Positions 1-10,354 of a stretch of 64,000 nucleotides of DNA are shown here, piece after piece. This DNA comes from Agarophyton chilense (taxonomy: Eukaryota; Rhodophyta; Florideophyceae; Gracilariales; Gracilariaceae). The position numbers were made by a program, and so were the translations under genes. Location of the stretch: NCBI GenBank assembly GCA_030374765.1, contig JARGXX010000099.1, positions 2,480,001-2,544,000 on the forward strand, read 5' to 3'. How positions within the stretch are numbered: position 1 is the first letter of the stretch; the number at the start of each line of letters is the position of its first letter. The notes below the pieces were generated by a model. It was not told where the DNA came from and did not search any database. It saw nothing but the letters and a program-made list of their open reading frames with translations.

Positions 1-2031
1 GATCATCACTTCGTGGGACTGGCGATGCCGTGTGGCGGTTCCCGTTCACACGAGTCTGCGGCGAAGGCGCGAGTCGGCGGAAGAGGCGCATTGCATATTT
101 GTCCGCATCGGCTGCTCACGGATCAACCGGGCGAACTTCCAATACCCCATCCCCGACGAATTCGGCTTCGACCTACGAATGTATCGGACTCAGGGTGAGA
201 TCGGCTATTGTGACCGCCTTGCGGCGTTGGAAACCTAGGCATGGCGCGGTCAACCGCGAGAGCGACAAGAAGCGATCTGCTGGGTCCATCCGATCATTCG
301 TGCCGAGTTCCGCCATCTTCGTCGTGAGTCCCGATATCGGTGGTTATAGAACTTCATCCGCGAGGAGCGTCGGGGCAGATCCTGCTTTGGGTTCTTTGTC
401 CCTTATCAGAACACGGAGATGAACCGGATTAGTCCCTTCTATCAGTTCAGGCGATACGTGCTGTAGTATCCACTCTAACGGAGAGAGCAGACACCTGCGA
501 CAGCGTTCGGACTGCCGATCGGTCGCTTGCGGCGAAGGAAAAGGGGTGGTAGAGCTACAACACCAGCGAGCTGGAAGTGGGGTGTAAGGCCACTATTCGC
601 CAGCCTGGGTGAACAGTGCAACTGTAAAACGTTGATGGAACGTATGTGCGAGACGGCTCGTGAAGTCGTTGGGGGCTGACTATCTATTATAGCTCGTACG
701 GATCTCCGGTTAAGGAATCCTAAGCGAGTAACAGAATAGTCATGATGCCCATGTTGTCCCCTTTACTTGGAGTCGGCGCTCACCTCTGGTACACTATATA
801 CTGTGTGCCAGGGTGAGTGCCCAAATAATACGTAAATAATACCCAGTAGTCAGCCATTAAGCCAAACCACTGCATGGGTATGGTCCCTATTGGACGTTTA
901 GCTACAAAGGGTGGTAAAACCAGACACGTGGATCGCCACTACATGCGCCGTTGCAAGCCACTCCACTCGTGATACCACGTGTTCCAACAATGTACCCTGC
1001 CTCCTAGCATCCTACGCGGTGTGCCGTTTCATATCACAATGCTGATGATATCACTCACTTATGAGATCCAACTGCGACTTCGCGAAAAACCAGCCTATCG
1101 GATTTCCCGACATAGTAGAATACTACACGTTCCCCTGTCTGGGTGGTGGTCCTCCGTCGAGGTGTGCCGTGGATGTTACGTGGAGTTGCCTCCAGTCGTC
1201 TCCTATCTGGGCTCGTACCTCATCGAGGATCCGCACTCCGGCTTATGGTCCGTGGTCCAAACCGAATGGGCAGTCCGCGCCGCGGCGTACATCTTGTGGG
1301 AAGCCTACGACCAGTATCGACTGTGGTATCCTCCTCCGCGTTTGCGTGGTTACATCCGGCAGCTGGACCTTCAACTATCTCTTGGAGGTGTGAATAACGC
1401 TGATAAATCTCAGGAGCTCATCGACATCGTTGGGCCTGTCGACTGGGCTGTCGTGCCTGTCCGGCAGAGCGGCCGTGGTCAAGAAACCGGTGGGGCTGAT
1501 CGGTCTCCGGGGCGTCGCTCGCCGTTGGCGGGAGACTTCACCCTCTTTAACACATGGGAGCAGCAAGTGGTCTCCGAGGCGGAGGCGTCGGCACTCCGGA
1601 TGGCCCCGCGAGGCATACCGTATGGGCCCCCCGTGGGGTTTGTCAACTCGGATGACTTCTACTACGCCTATGGCGGTGATGATCTCTCAGATGAGGAGGG
1701 CGACTACCGTGGCGACGAGGTCATGGAAGACGTGAGAGACCCCGATCGTGCCGATACTACGGCGCAGCCGGCGCAGGCAGCGACTCAGGCAGGTGTGGTG
1801 TTCGATCCAGTGGCGGCGGCGTTGCCGGACGAACCGGAAGTTATCGAGGTTCGCATACGCCCAGAGGCGGTTGTGATCTCTCGGTTCCTTCGGGGTGTTG
1901 GACTGAACGCGCAAGCGGCGAGCGGCGACATCGGTACGATGAGAGACGCCCTCGTGGCACACTTGACCGGCGGAAGTAACTCCGCTAGCGATTCAGTTGC
2001 CGTGCACGGCAATCCGGGTTCTTCCAACTAG
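1..2031 (+). pseudogene. Antisense accessory frame of copy 1, interrupted by a solo LTR
   Basis: This is the plus-strand frame lying between the end of pol and the 3' LTR, opposite to gag-pol. It is homologous to 56501-58368. The first part (1-461) has a TAG at 236 and further shifts. The second part (1128-2031) is open for about 300 codons, ending SSN-stop. The protein is Trp-rich in its middle (GWWSSVEVCRGC, then WAVRAAAYILWEAYDQYRLW). It then has an acidic tract near 1670-1740 (GGDDLSDEEGDYRGDEVMED) and an Ala/Gln-rich tail. I recognise no domain. It stops 214 bp before the pol stop, so the two genes converge without overlapping. Confidence 0.6.
462..1127. mobile_element. Solo LTR (666 bp) of a second retrotransposon family
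   Basis: Copy 2 reads continuously across this point; copy 1 has 666 extra bases plus a 5-bp duplication. The insert starts TGTAGTATCC and ends GAATACTACA, near-perfect short inverted ends with the TG...CA rule. It is flanked by CGTGC (457-461) and CGTTC (1128-1132), a 5-bp target duplication with one mismatch. There is no coding capacity and no second LTR, so a solo LTR left by recombination is the simplest reading. A tiny non-autonomous LTR element is the alternative. A TATA-like ACTATATACTG lies near 790. Confidence 0.8.
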
Positions 2032-2244
2032 TCCCTTGTGATCTTGGTTAGTATTTCCCGATGTGCGGTAGTGTGTGCAGCAACTTCGAAAATAGTAAAA
2101 ATGCTTCCGTCTATGACGTATTTGTTTTCTTTCTTCTCTTCCACTTCTTCTGAGTGTCCTTTTCCAGGTCTTCTGTGCATCTTCTCCTTCTTCCAAGGGT
2201 CCTTGTCCAGATCTTCTGTTCCTTTATCCCCATCGGGTGTCTTC
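2032..2244. other. Convergent spacer between antisense frame and pol
   Basis: This short spacer is conserved in copy 2 (58369-58559). It is rich in C and T on the plus strand, with repeated CTTCTTCC/TCTTC units. I see no gene in it. It would hold the 3' ends of both converging transcripts. Confidence 0.5.
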
Positions 2245-5200
2245 TTATCCCACTTGGGCTCGGTCTATGGTAGCCGGCAAAGCCGTGACAGTACGACGAT
2301 GATACTGTACCACCTTTGACCGAGGTAGGTGCTCTATCGGTTCGTCTGAATCCCATTCGGGACCGTACCCGTACCAACGGACTAAGTATTGGATACACTC
2401 ATTTGGGTGGTAGGAGTGCTCCAAAATGCGTCCGACCACGAACTCTTGTCGGTACACTTCCCGGCCATCCCGTATGACGGTGTTGCTATTTCTGGGTGGT
2501 ACCCGTCCTGAGCCAGGAGGTAGCGAAGTGATCACGCGTTGGGCGGCTTCTCGTGTAGCGCGCAAGGCAGTCATCGGCTGAGTGGAATGTCGACCCGACT
2601 TCGGCGGTTCATCATCCCCAAGTGCCTGGTTTGCTTTTGCGTTTCCCACTCCGGTTGGAGGGCCCACACCGGCGGGTAACCCGGGTGGTCGTTCCGCTCA
2701 TCGGCGTGGTGAAGCTCGCTTCGGCGGTGAGATTCGCTGGGGCGGTGGCGCATTGTCGCACCTCTCTGACCCACGGCGAGGTTCCGTGTAGTCACGTGAG
2801 CGTTCCAATGGCTTGCTGTTCGGCGTTGACGCCGTGGATGTATCCGCTTCCCTGTGCGGGGTACTTGGCGGTGCGTCGTCCACTCGTACTGTATCAGGCT
2901 GCAGTGCGTCGAGCGCATTTGCATTCCGTATTGCACGTGTGGTGTCACCTCGCCCAGTGTTTGTGGCGTTATCTGCAGCTGCATTCTGAGGCTTGGATAG
3001 CGGCTGCGTCGAGTCGTGCAGGACGTCGGTATCAGGCACCCCTGATGGGCGAAGAATGACACGCGAAGGTGCGGCGTTTCCAGCGACGGTATCGACTGCA
3101 TTACGACGGCTGTTGGGCGCCTCCCCCTCCTTAGAAGATGCACCGGAGTTGGTGTCCGTCGGGTGGACTGGGGAGGAGCGACGAATGCGCGACACGAATC
3201 CTTTCGGGTTGGGCGCCGCGGGTAGCGAAAGGTCAGACAAACCCCGAGATGAGTGTTGTAACGCGTAGGGACGCGGGTGGACCTGGGGTAAGGGGGTCCA
3301 TGAATCCGTTTCAAAGGGAGCAGTCACACCAGTAGGTTGGGATGTTAACGGCGGAGGAGCCGATACCACGCGATCGCGGGAGATGCGTTCGTGATTAACA
3401 GCGAGGTCAACAACGACAGTGATGGGAGCCACCGAAATAACCCGAAAGACGCCGTCGGCAACGGGTGACAGCTTGTGGCGTTTCTCCTTCTCTGGGTTCC
3501 AATACTCCTTGCGCATGAATACATAACCGGCCGGGGCGAGACGTGGCGGCGAGCGAGGGGCTTTGGTATCAAAGTCAGGCTTGTAAGCGGCCTGGGCTCG
3601 GCCCATTGAACGCCGTGCGGCGGGAACGAGCTTCGTGAGCCAAGTTTTCCACGATTCGCGGTAAGCAGTCGGTGACGGAAAGGTATCCAGCGTGGGCTGT
3701 GGTTCCAGCGCCACGGGCGGTGGGGTACGGGACAAGACCAACTCGAAGGGCGTTAATCCAGTTGTCCTGTGCACCTGCTTATTGTACGCAAAAGTGAGTG
3801 CATCAGTGAACAAGTCCCAATCTTTGGGGTGGTCTGCAACGTATGAACGGAGTGTCGCAAGTAATGTCCGGTTGAACCGTTCGGCCTGCCCATTATTTTG
3901 GGGGTAGTAAGTGGTCGTGAACAGGTTTTTAATGTCTAAGATGCGACATACATCCTCGAAGAAACGAGAGGCGAGCTGTCTCCCGTTATCGGAGAGGAGG
4001 TTGACCAGTGGACCGTAGACGAAGACCCAGTGTAGGACGAAGGCTTGAGCCACGCTCATAGCGGAGATCTTCCGTAACGGTACGGTCCGGACCAGCTTGG
4101 AGAAGCCATCCGTGATTAATAGTAAGAACTTGTAATTCCGCTTAGTGGTAAGGAAGGGACCGAGTATATCGATGGTCACAAACTTCAATGGAGCGCGAGC
4201 TGGAAACAGCTTCAACTTCGTCGCATGACGGCGAAGTTTAACACGGTTCCGAGCGCAATCGGTACAAAACTGCACCGTTGCGTAGCAGTCCACTGCCATG
4301 GCAGGCCAGTAGAAGTTACGGCGTAGGATGAGGTAAATTTTTCGTCCCCCGACGTGGCCACTCAGTTTGGAGTAGGGCGACAACCGCAAGACTCTCGACT
4401 GGAGGTTATGTGGTACCACGATTTGTGGGTGCGATCCGACGGTCCATACAAGGTATGCGGCGTCATTCACCTAAAAGGGGAGAGTACCTCCTCCATTGAG
4501 TTGAGCGCGGACCTTCGCGAAGAATGGGTCAGCGCATTGCTCCCGTATCATCTCCTCTGGAGTAATAGGCACGAAGTTCCCTGGTAAGGGTTTCTCGGAA
4601 TCTTCCGAGAGAAGAAAGTCGTCCAATTCGGAACCGGAATCTGAAGAGTCCGTGTCTCGCTCCTCGTCCTCGATGGTAGCGTCGTCGCCATTCACTGCAT
4701 AGGAGGGTATTTCATCGTCTTTGACGGGTAGTGCTTCGCCAGTAGTGACCAGGCGGGAGAGAGCATCGGCTTGGGTGTTGCACGATCCTTTTCGGTACTG
4801 CACGTCAAAGTCAAATTCCGCTAGACGGAGACGCCAACGCATCAAGCGGCCTGAAGGCTCCGAGATGGAGAGTAGCCATCGAAGCGATGCGTGGTCCGTG
4901 AAAATGGTGAAATGATTACCCATGAGATAGGGACGCAACGTTTCTAATGCCCACACTACTGCAAGGCATTCCTTCTCCGAGACGGAGTAATTCTTCTCGT
5001 GGACCTTTAGCGATCGGGGCCAGTACCCTACGGGGCGTCTTTTTCCATTGGGTGCCGTTTGAAACAGTACACAACCTACTTGGTAGTCGCTGGCGTCCGT
5101 ATCTACGGTGAAGGGCCTTCCAGGGTTGGGCAACGAGAGGGTCGGAGCGGAGATGACAGAATCCTTAAGAGAGTTGAAAGATTCCGTTTGAACGGGGTTA

Positions 5201-7252
5201 AGGGGTCCAGTTTTGGTGGTTGTACTTTCCGCAAAAGCGCGTGTAACGGTGCAGCCTTGTCCGCAAAGTGCGGGATGATTAGTCGGTAGACGTTTGCGAG
5301 TCCCAGAAAGGAACGAAGCTCGGTTTGCGTCCGCGGTTCTTTAGCCTCTGTCAGTGACTTAGAACGAGTCTCCTCGATTGTAAAACGTCCTGGACGGATA
5401 ACATGGCCGAGATACATCAATGTGTTTGTGAAGAAGTCACATTTCTTCAACTTAAGAGTGACACCCGCATCTCGTAGTGTGGTCATGATATCCCTCACAT
5501 GAGTGAGATGTTTGTCCAGATTATCTGCGAAGACGATTATGTCATCCAGGTAGACCAGGCAGGTACACCATTTGAAGCGGGCCAATAGGATGTCGATGGC
5601 TCGCTGGAAAGTAGTGGGGGCGTCGGTAAGACCAAAAGGCATCCGTTTGAAACGGTAGAGCCCGGAGTGACACGCGAAAGCGGTTTTATCCTGGTCTTGC
5701 TTCCTTACCGGAACTTGCCAGTATCCCCAATTGGCGTCCAGAATTGTAAAGACGGTGGCGGTGCCCAGTAAGTCAATGTACTCGTCCATTCTGGGGATTA
5801 GATACACGTCCTTGACGGTGACGGCATTCAACCGACGGTAGTCGACGCAAAACCTCCAGGAACCATCCTGCTTTGGAGCCAGTACTACTGGAGACGATAC
5901 GGCGACTGAGCCGGTTCAACGACTCCTGCTCGAAGCATTTTATTCACTTGTGCCTTTTCCTCCGCGCGTGCGGCGGGTCCGGCACGGTATGGGTGCTGAG
6001 AGATGGGTCGGGTGTCCGGTAGCAAATCAATCCGGTGTTCCGTAGTGGCAATCTCACCTAGGGAGCCGTCCCACATAGTGGTGAAGTCCCTCAACAGTTC
6101 TCGCAGTCGATGGCGGTGTGACTCCGGGACGTGGCTGAGATCCAGATCCTCGAGTTCTTGGGCTGGATCGGGGCGGACACCACTCGTTGAAACGGGCTTC
6201 GTTCCTGATGTTACAGGTTGAACCACGGGTACCGGTGATGAAACGGGTTCCGAGCTGTCCCCCTCCTTAGAGTGAACAAGTCCGAGAACGTCAGCTGCGG
6301 TCAGCTTTTTCCGCACCATAGCGATGGTGTGCGGCATGACGGACCCTATCACTTGGTTCTTCCTCAGATACTGAGTTACATTCCCTATATTGGCAATCAG
6401 CACGTGAAACGGTTGGTTTGCCTGCACATGATGGACGATTCCATTCGCATTTGCGAGGCTGTGCCTGTCATACAGTGACGAAAATGGTTGAAAGACCCTG
6501 AGTCCGTATTGACGGGAGGTTACTTTCACCATCATTTGGGACTCAGGCGGGACGCTCAACGACGCTGCGACGCGGAGCTTATTAGATTCACGGTTATCCG
6601 GTCCAGGTTCCTATGCTACCGGTAGCGGGGCATGCTTCTTCCTGACACGCCTAAGCGGACGACGAACGACCAGAGTGGACGATCCATCCTCCATCTCGAC
6701 ACGCCGTTGGCGGCGGAAGATCGCTTCGACGAAGCGGTCGCAAAAGTCGCAAACAAAGATGACTGGGGCGGATAATTTCCGACAAACGACGAAGTCGAGT
6801 TTCACCACGCAAGCGCCGACGCGGACTACCAGTTCTATGAACCCCACCGTATCCAACGGTTTATTGTTCGCGTCAGCGACCTCCGCGACGTGGTCGCGGC
6901 GGATCCTAGACTGCAAAGCAGGCGGTAACACTTCCTCTACGACAAAGTTCGGACCGGCACCGGTGTCTAAGACGGCAAGGTGTCGCACCATAAACTGGGG
7001 TGAAAGGCCAAGGTCAGCATAGACCTTGTAGTTTCTCTTGGCCATCACCAGAACTCTATCCGGGAACCTGTTACGGGAAACACGTTTCCACGGACGACGC
7101 AGAACGCTAAAGTGTTCCGAGTTCAGGTCATTGACGGCCTCTTTCCTTGAAAGGATTTTGACCGGGAAGCAAGGCTTGGACGCCTCGGGCACCGTCGACC
7201 TCGACTCTGAGGGCGCCCCTCCTTGAGAGGAGACTCTCACATTTAGTTTTTC
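2245..7252 (-). pseudogene. pol: Pol polyprotein of copy 1 (PR-RT-RH-IN-chromodomain), interrupted
   Basis: Protease carries LDTGAGPNF (about 6970-6950). Reverse transcriptase keeps the first catalytic Asp in FTILDANWGYWQ and the YLDD box (about 5540). RNase H has FTVDTDAS, the SEKE and TDHAS motifs. Integrase has an HHCC-like zinc region with CTDC, TIDILGPF, LLSDNGRQ and GQAERFNR for the DDE triad. A chromodomain lies at about 2450-2310. Breaks include TAG between PR and RT (6611), a frameshift near 5885 inside RT, a shift near 5110, TAG at 4471 before integrase, and a stop at 2698 before the chromodomain. At each break inspected, copy 2 reads through, so these are decay of one long pol frame. 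The first His of the zinc finger is replaced (PYSKLSGH). Confidence 0.88.
2310..2450 (-). other. Chromodomain coding segment at the integrase C-terminus
   Basis: This segment encodes a chromodomain-like fold with VVGRILEHS, then YLVRWYGYGPEWDSDEP. In chromoviruses this domain targets integration to modified chromatin. Both copies have SDEP where canonical chromodomains have TWEP, so one usual aromatic-cage position is acidic. A Trp three residues earlier (PEWDS) could compensate, but that is inference. Confidence 0.75.
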
Positions 7253-9291
7253 TGGGCCTGCTCCGCCGGAGGCGGCTGCTCAGGACGTTGAGGAGGCAAG
7301 GCCGGGGCATCAGGTTCAGAAGGTACCGCAGAAGCGGTGGGGTGACCGACCACGTCGGTGACACGAGATTCCGGGGCAGGTACCACCCGAGCTCGGGGAA
7401 GCGAGACGTGACGTGGAACATCCGTTCAAGCACGGATATACGATGCAATCAAAACAGCTGCTTTGTCCTCCGGGGATAGGGCCTCGTAATTGGCTACGAT
7501 TTGTGCCCATTCTCGGAGAGACAACACACATTGTGGAGAAGTATGGCCTGGTTTGTAGCAGAGATGACAAATATTACCAGAAGCCGGCGTTGGGTGGCGA
7601 GGCTCGGCGAACTTCACCGCGGGGCGGGTATCTCTCCAACCAGGACGCGAAAAGAGGACATTATCACTCTCGTGTGGGACGCGTGGCGCACGGACGCGAC
7701 CATTATCCGCATAGAGTAGCGTGTCATCCTCAATCACGTATTGTGACTCGTCCAAGGTTGAGGGTAACTCCGTTGTCGGGATGGAATGAACGTCGCTATG
7801 GGTTAGCTGCACGTTATCAAAATCCCTTCGAGAGGCCTGTTCGTCGATCATCGAAGCTGACGGGGTACCCGGTTGTAACATCAACCCTTTTGTGGACCTA
7901 AACCTGGAGCCAGGAGTGCGTGCGCGCAGGGCTTCACCTTCTGCACGAGCGAACTTCACTAGTTCCAAATAAGTGGCTTTAGGTCTATCTTCCGACGTCG
8001 AGCAACAAGAATCCAGATCGCCGGGTCCAAACCATCAACAAATATGGTACAACGCTCTTCAGCGGGGTAAACATTGCCACAGCGGTGGAAGGCCTTGTTA
8101 AGGCGCGACGAATAATCGGTTTCCGACTTGCCTGGAGTTGGCGAGTGTCCTGCAGGGCGCGTATAGCTTGCTGATTGGCGGAGTTCGTAGCATACGACCC
8201 CAGGAGGTATTGAACTGCTTCAGGCCAGCATGTGACCCCTCCCTCGGACGCGCGTGATGAAACTCTGACAAAGTGATACTGGTCTTCTGCAAGCCCACGT
8301 AAGAAGTACGGTAAGGCAATGTAAGCCTGGCACGCTTTGTCAGCTTCCACGACAAAGCGTGCCAAGAAATCCAACACCAATATTAGGTCTTCTCCAGAAA
8401 ACCACTGGTTGCGAAGTGAGAGCTGCATTCGCTTAATGCAGTCCTTCACTCTTCCCGTACCACGGGGTGTACGATCCAAAGAGGAGTCCTCCAAACGGTA
8501 GTACCGGTATGATAAGAGCTTCTTAAAGAGCGAATTGGTCGGTTTCAGCTCCTTCAAACCTGTGTGCTTCGTTCCCTTCGTCCGGGCGCGGATCACACCA
8601 TGGGTGGCTGTTGACCGCTTAGAGCGTGAGGAACGCTCACGGCGAGCTACTTCCACCGATGAGTCGGAAGAGTCGGACTCCGAGGATGAGGAATCCGGCG
8701 TTTCGGGATCCGTGTTTCTTCGCTTCCTTCGAGCCTGGCGGTTCTCTTCCTTATTTCCCTTGTGGGATACTGCAACCGGCTCGGCCGGATCATTCCCTGA
8801 CATCAGGGTTTGTTCCACCGTCTCGAGACGGCTTCGGACGCGCGAGAACTTGTCTCCGCGACGTCCTTGACAAAGGCCGAGGGTCCACCAAGGGACTCCA
8901 AAATCGAGTTCACATCCGCACGGAGGACACGGAGGTCCTCAGAAAAATCCTGCGTAGCAGTGTCATTTACCTTCTTGCCGAGGGAATCGAACTCCTCTGC
9001 AAGGATGACTTGAGCTTCCCGCATAGAGCGGAGTTGCTCTTCCACAGCTGCAAGGCTGGGATGGGGGGTGCCATCCCTAGCAGGGGAGAGCATTTGAGCG
9101 GCAGCAGACGCCGGTCCTGCTCCACTTGCTGGGGGTGTCGAATCAGAGACAGGAGGTCTCGAGGTCCTTCCACCTCGCACGCCAGTCGATCCACCGGTAT
9201 ATGACCGTGAACGGACCGGGATACGGGATGGTTGCGATGGTTCCGGTGCACCGGTTTGACTCCGCGTCCTCAGACGGTCTTTGGACGACAT
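7243..9291 (-). pseudogene. gag: Gag polyprotein of copy 1, frameshifted
   Basis: The frame opens at an ATG at 9291 with a serine/proline-rich, low-complexity N-terminus. A central helical region near 8450-8000 resembles retrotransposon capsid. A CCHC zinc knuckle, CHLCYKPGHTSPQC (CX2CX4HX4C), lies near 7550. The reading is broken near 8810, near 8130-7985, and by a TGA near 7426. The original stop, shared with copy 2, is TAA at 7243-7245. Family knowledge: Gag forms the particle and binds element RNA through the knuckle. The frame breaks differ from anything visible in the short gag stretch of copy 2, so they look like decay and not programmed shifts. Confidence 0.8.
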
Positions 9292-9445
9292 GAGATCAGA
9301 ATCCGTTACACGTGAGTATCCAAACCCGATCGGCTAGTGGGGCCAAGAAACCTCCTCAAAGAGAGCAACTGAGAGCAACTGAGATCAACCTCAATTTGTG
9401 AGTCCTCTTTCCGATTAATCGTGACTGAGTGTGCCCGACTCAAAC

Positions 9446-9463
9446 TTCTAAGTCGGGAGACCA
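9446..9463 (-). promoter_or_regulatory. Primer-binding site candidate
   Basis: On the element's strand, TGGTCTCCCGACTTAGAA begins three bases after the LTR end. A start with TGG, complementary to a tRNA CCA end, just inside the 5' LTR is normal for Ty3/gypsy elements. I could not assign the matching tRNA. The leader from here to the gag ATG (9291) contains a tandem GAGAGCAACT duplication. Confidence 0.5.
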
Positions 9464-9466
9464 GTT

Positions 9467-10354
9467 TGTAGGACAAAGCTTGGAGCGGAGACACCACGAA
9501 GATGTTCGGGACCTTCCTCTCTTGAAAGACACGCGTCAGGCGGAGGAGACGCGTCCCAGCGGAGCACAAAAACAGAGCCACTCTGGAAAGGCACGACGGA
9601 GTCGGGTGTAAGACCGAGGCCAATCCGGCGGGATATCCCTAGAGTGTTTAGGTGAGCACGGCACAGTCCGGGGTGTGACCAATCCTAGGCGGAGCGGTAC
9701 CACGCGATTGTCGAAAAAGGAGCGAGGAAACACTCGTATGAGGTGCACGAGCGGGGTGAGTGGGGTGGCCACTCACGAGAGTCAAAAAGGAGAACAAGAG
9801 GAAAACGGGGGCGAAACCCTATACAGGGTCGAGACTACGACAAGTGTCGGCGATTAAATATGAACCCACGGTGGTGGTAGCACTCTGGTCGAGAGAGGGG
9901 TGGATGAACTAACGTGTGACAGGCGCTCACGCAGTATGCGGTGAAGACGCGCCGAATGCGAAGAGTTCAGAGCCAAGACTCCCTCCTTGGGATCTCCCAA
10001 GAGGGTGTTTATTGGGGAGCAGTGCTCAACCTCCTAAGTAGTGTGGCGCGCGGCCCCTGACAGTGGGCGCGCGCCCGAGGAATAGACACTAAATAGCGAT
10101 AGCGTAGCTAAGTAAATACTAAAAAATACTAAATAATACTAACCATTAGGTACAATCCTGGCCACGTGTGGCACGCCTCGCACTCGCGCGTCGGCATCCG
10201 TGCAGTCCACGTGTTCCACCAGTGGGCACTTCCGGTCCTAACCGGCCGTCGGCACGCAATAGCGGTATAGCTTGTCATAGACCAAGCTAGTCCTCAAGCG
10301 AGCGAAATCTCTAAGTCCCGGAGAAGAAATCCCATTGAAAGGCATTTTCCTTCA
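9467..10354 (-). repeat. 5' LTR of copy 1 (888 bp)
   Basis: Similarity to 55580-56465 begins exactly at TGTAGGACAA on the plus strand and runs to CCTTCA at 10354. Read on the element's strand, the LTR starts TGAAGG and ends CCTACA, the TG...CA rule. In this copy the LTR lies upstream of gag. In copy 2 the same sequence lies at the opposite end of the element, which is what identifies it as an LTR. An AT-rich stretch near 10110-10145 repeats AATACTAA-like units. Unique DNA begins at 10355. The left partner is outside the window, so the target duplication cannot be checked. Confidence 0.88.

Larger units (their letters stand above)
1..10354 (-). mobile_element. Ty3/gypsy chromovirus-type LTR retrotransposon, copy 1 (left end outside window)
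   Basis: Reading on the minus strand, this element shows a 5' LTR (9467-10354), a primer-binding-site candidate, gag, protease, reverse transcriptase, RNase H, integrase and a terminal chromodomain. A plus-strand frame follows towards the missing 3' LTR. Position 1 aligns with 57010 of the second copy, so about 0.54 kb of internal sequence plus the 3' LTR lie left of the window. The PR-RT-RH-IN order is the Ty3/gypsy order, and a chromodomain after integrase defines chromoviruses. Gag and pol carry stop codons and frameshifts, so this copy cannot act autonomously. It is visibly richer in G and C than the neighbouring gene island. Confidence 0.93.
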
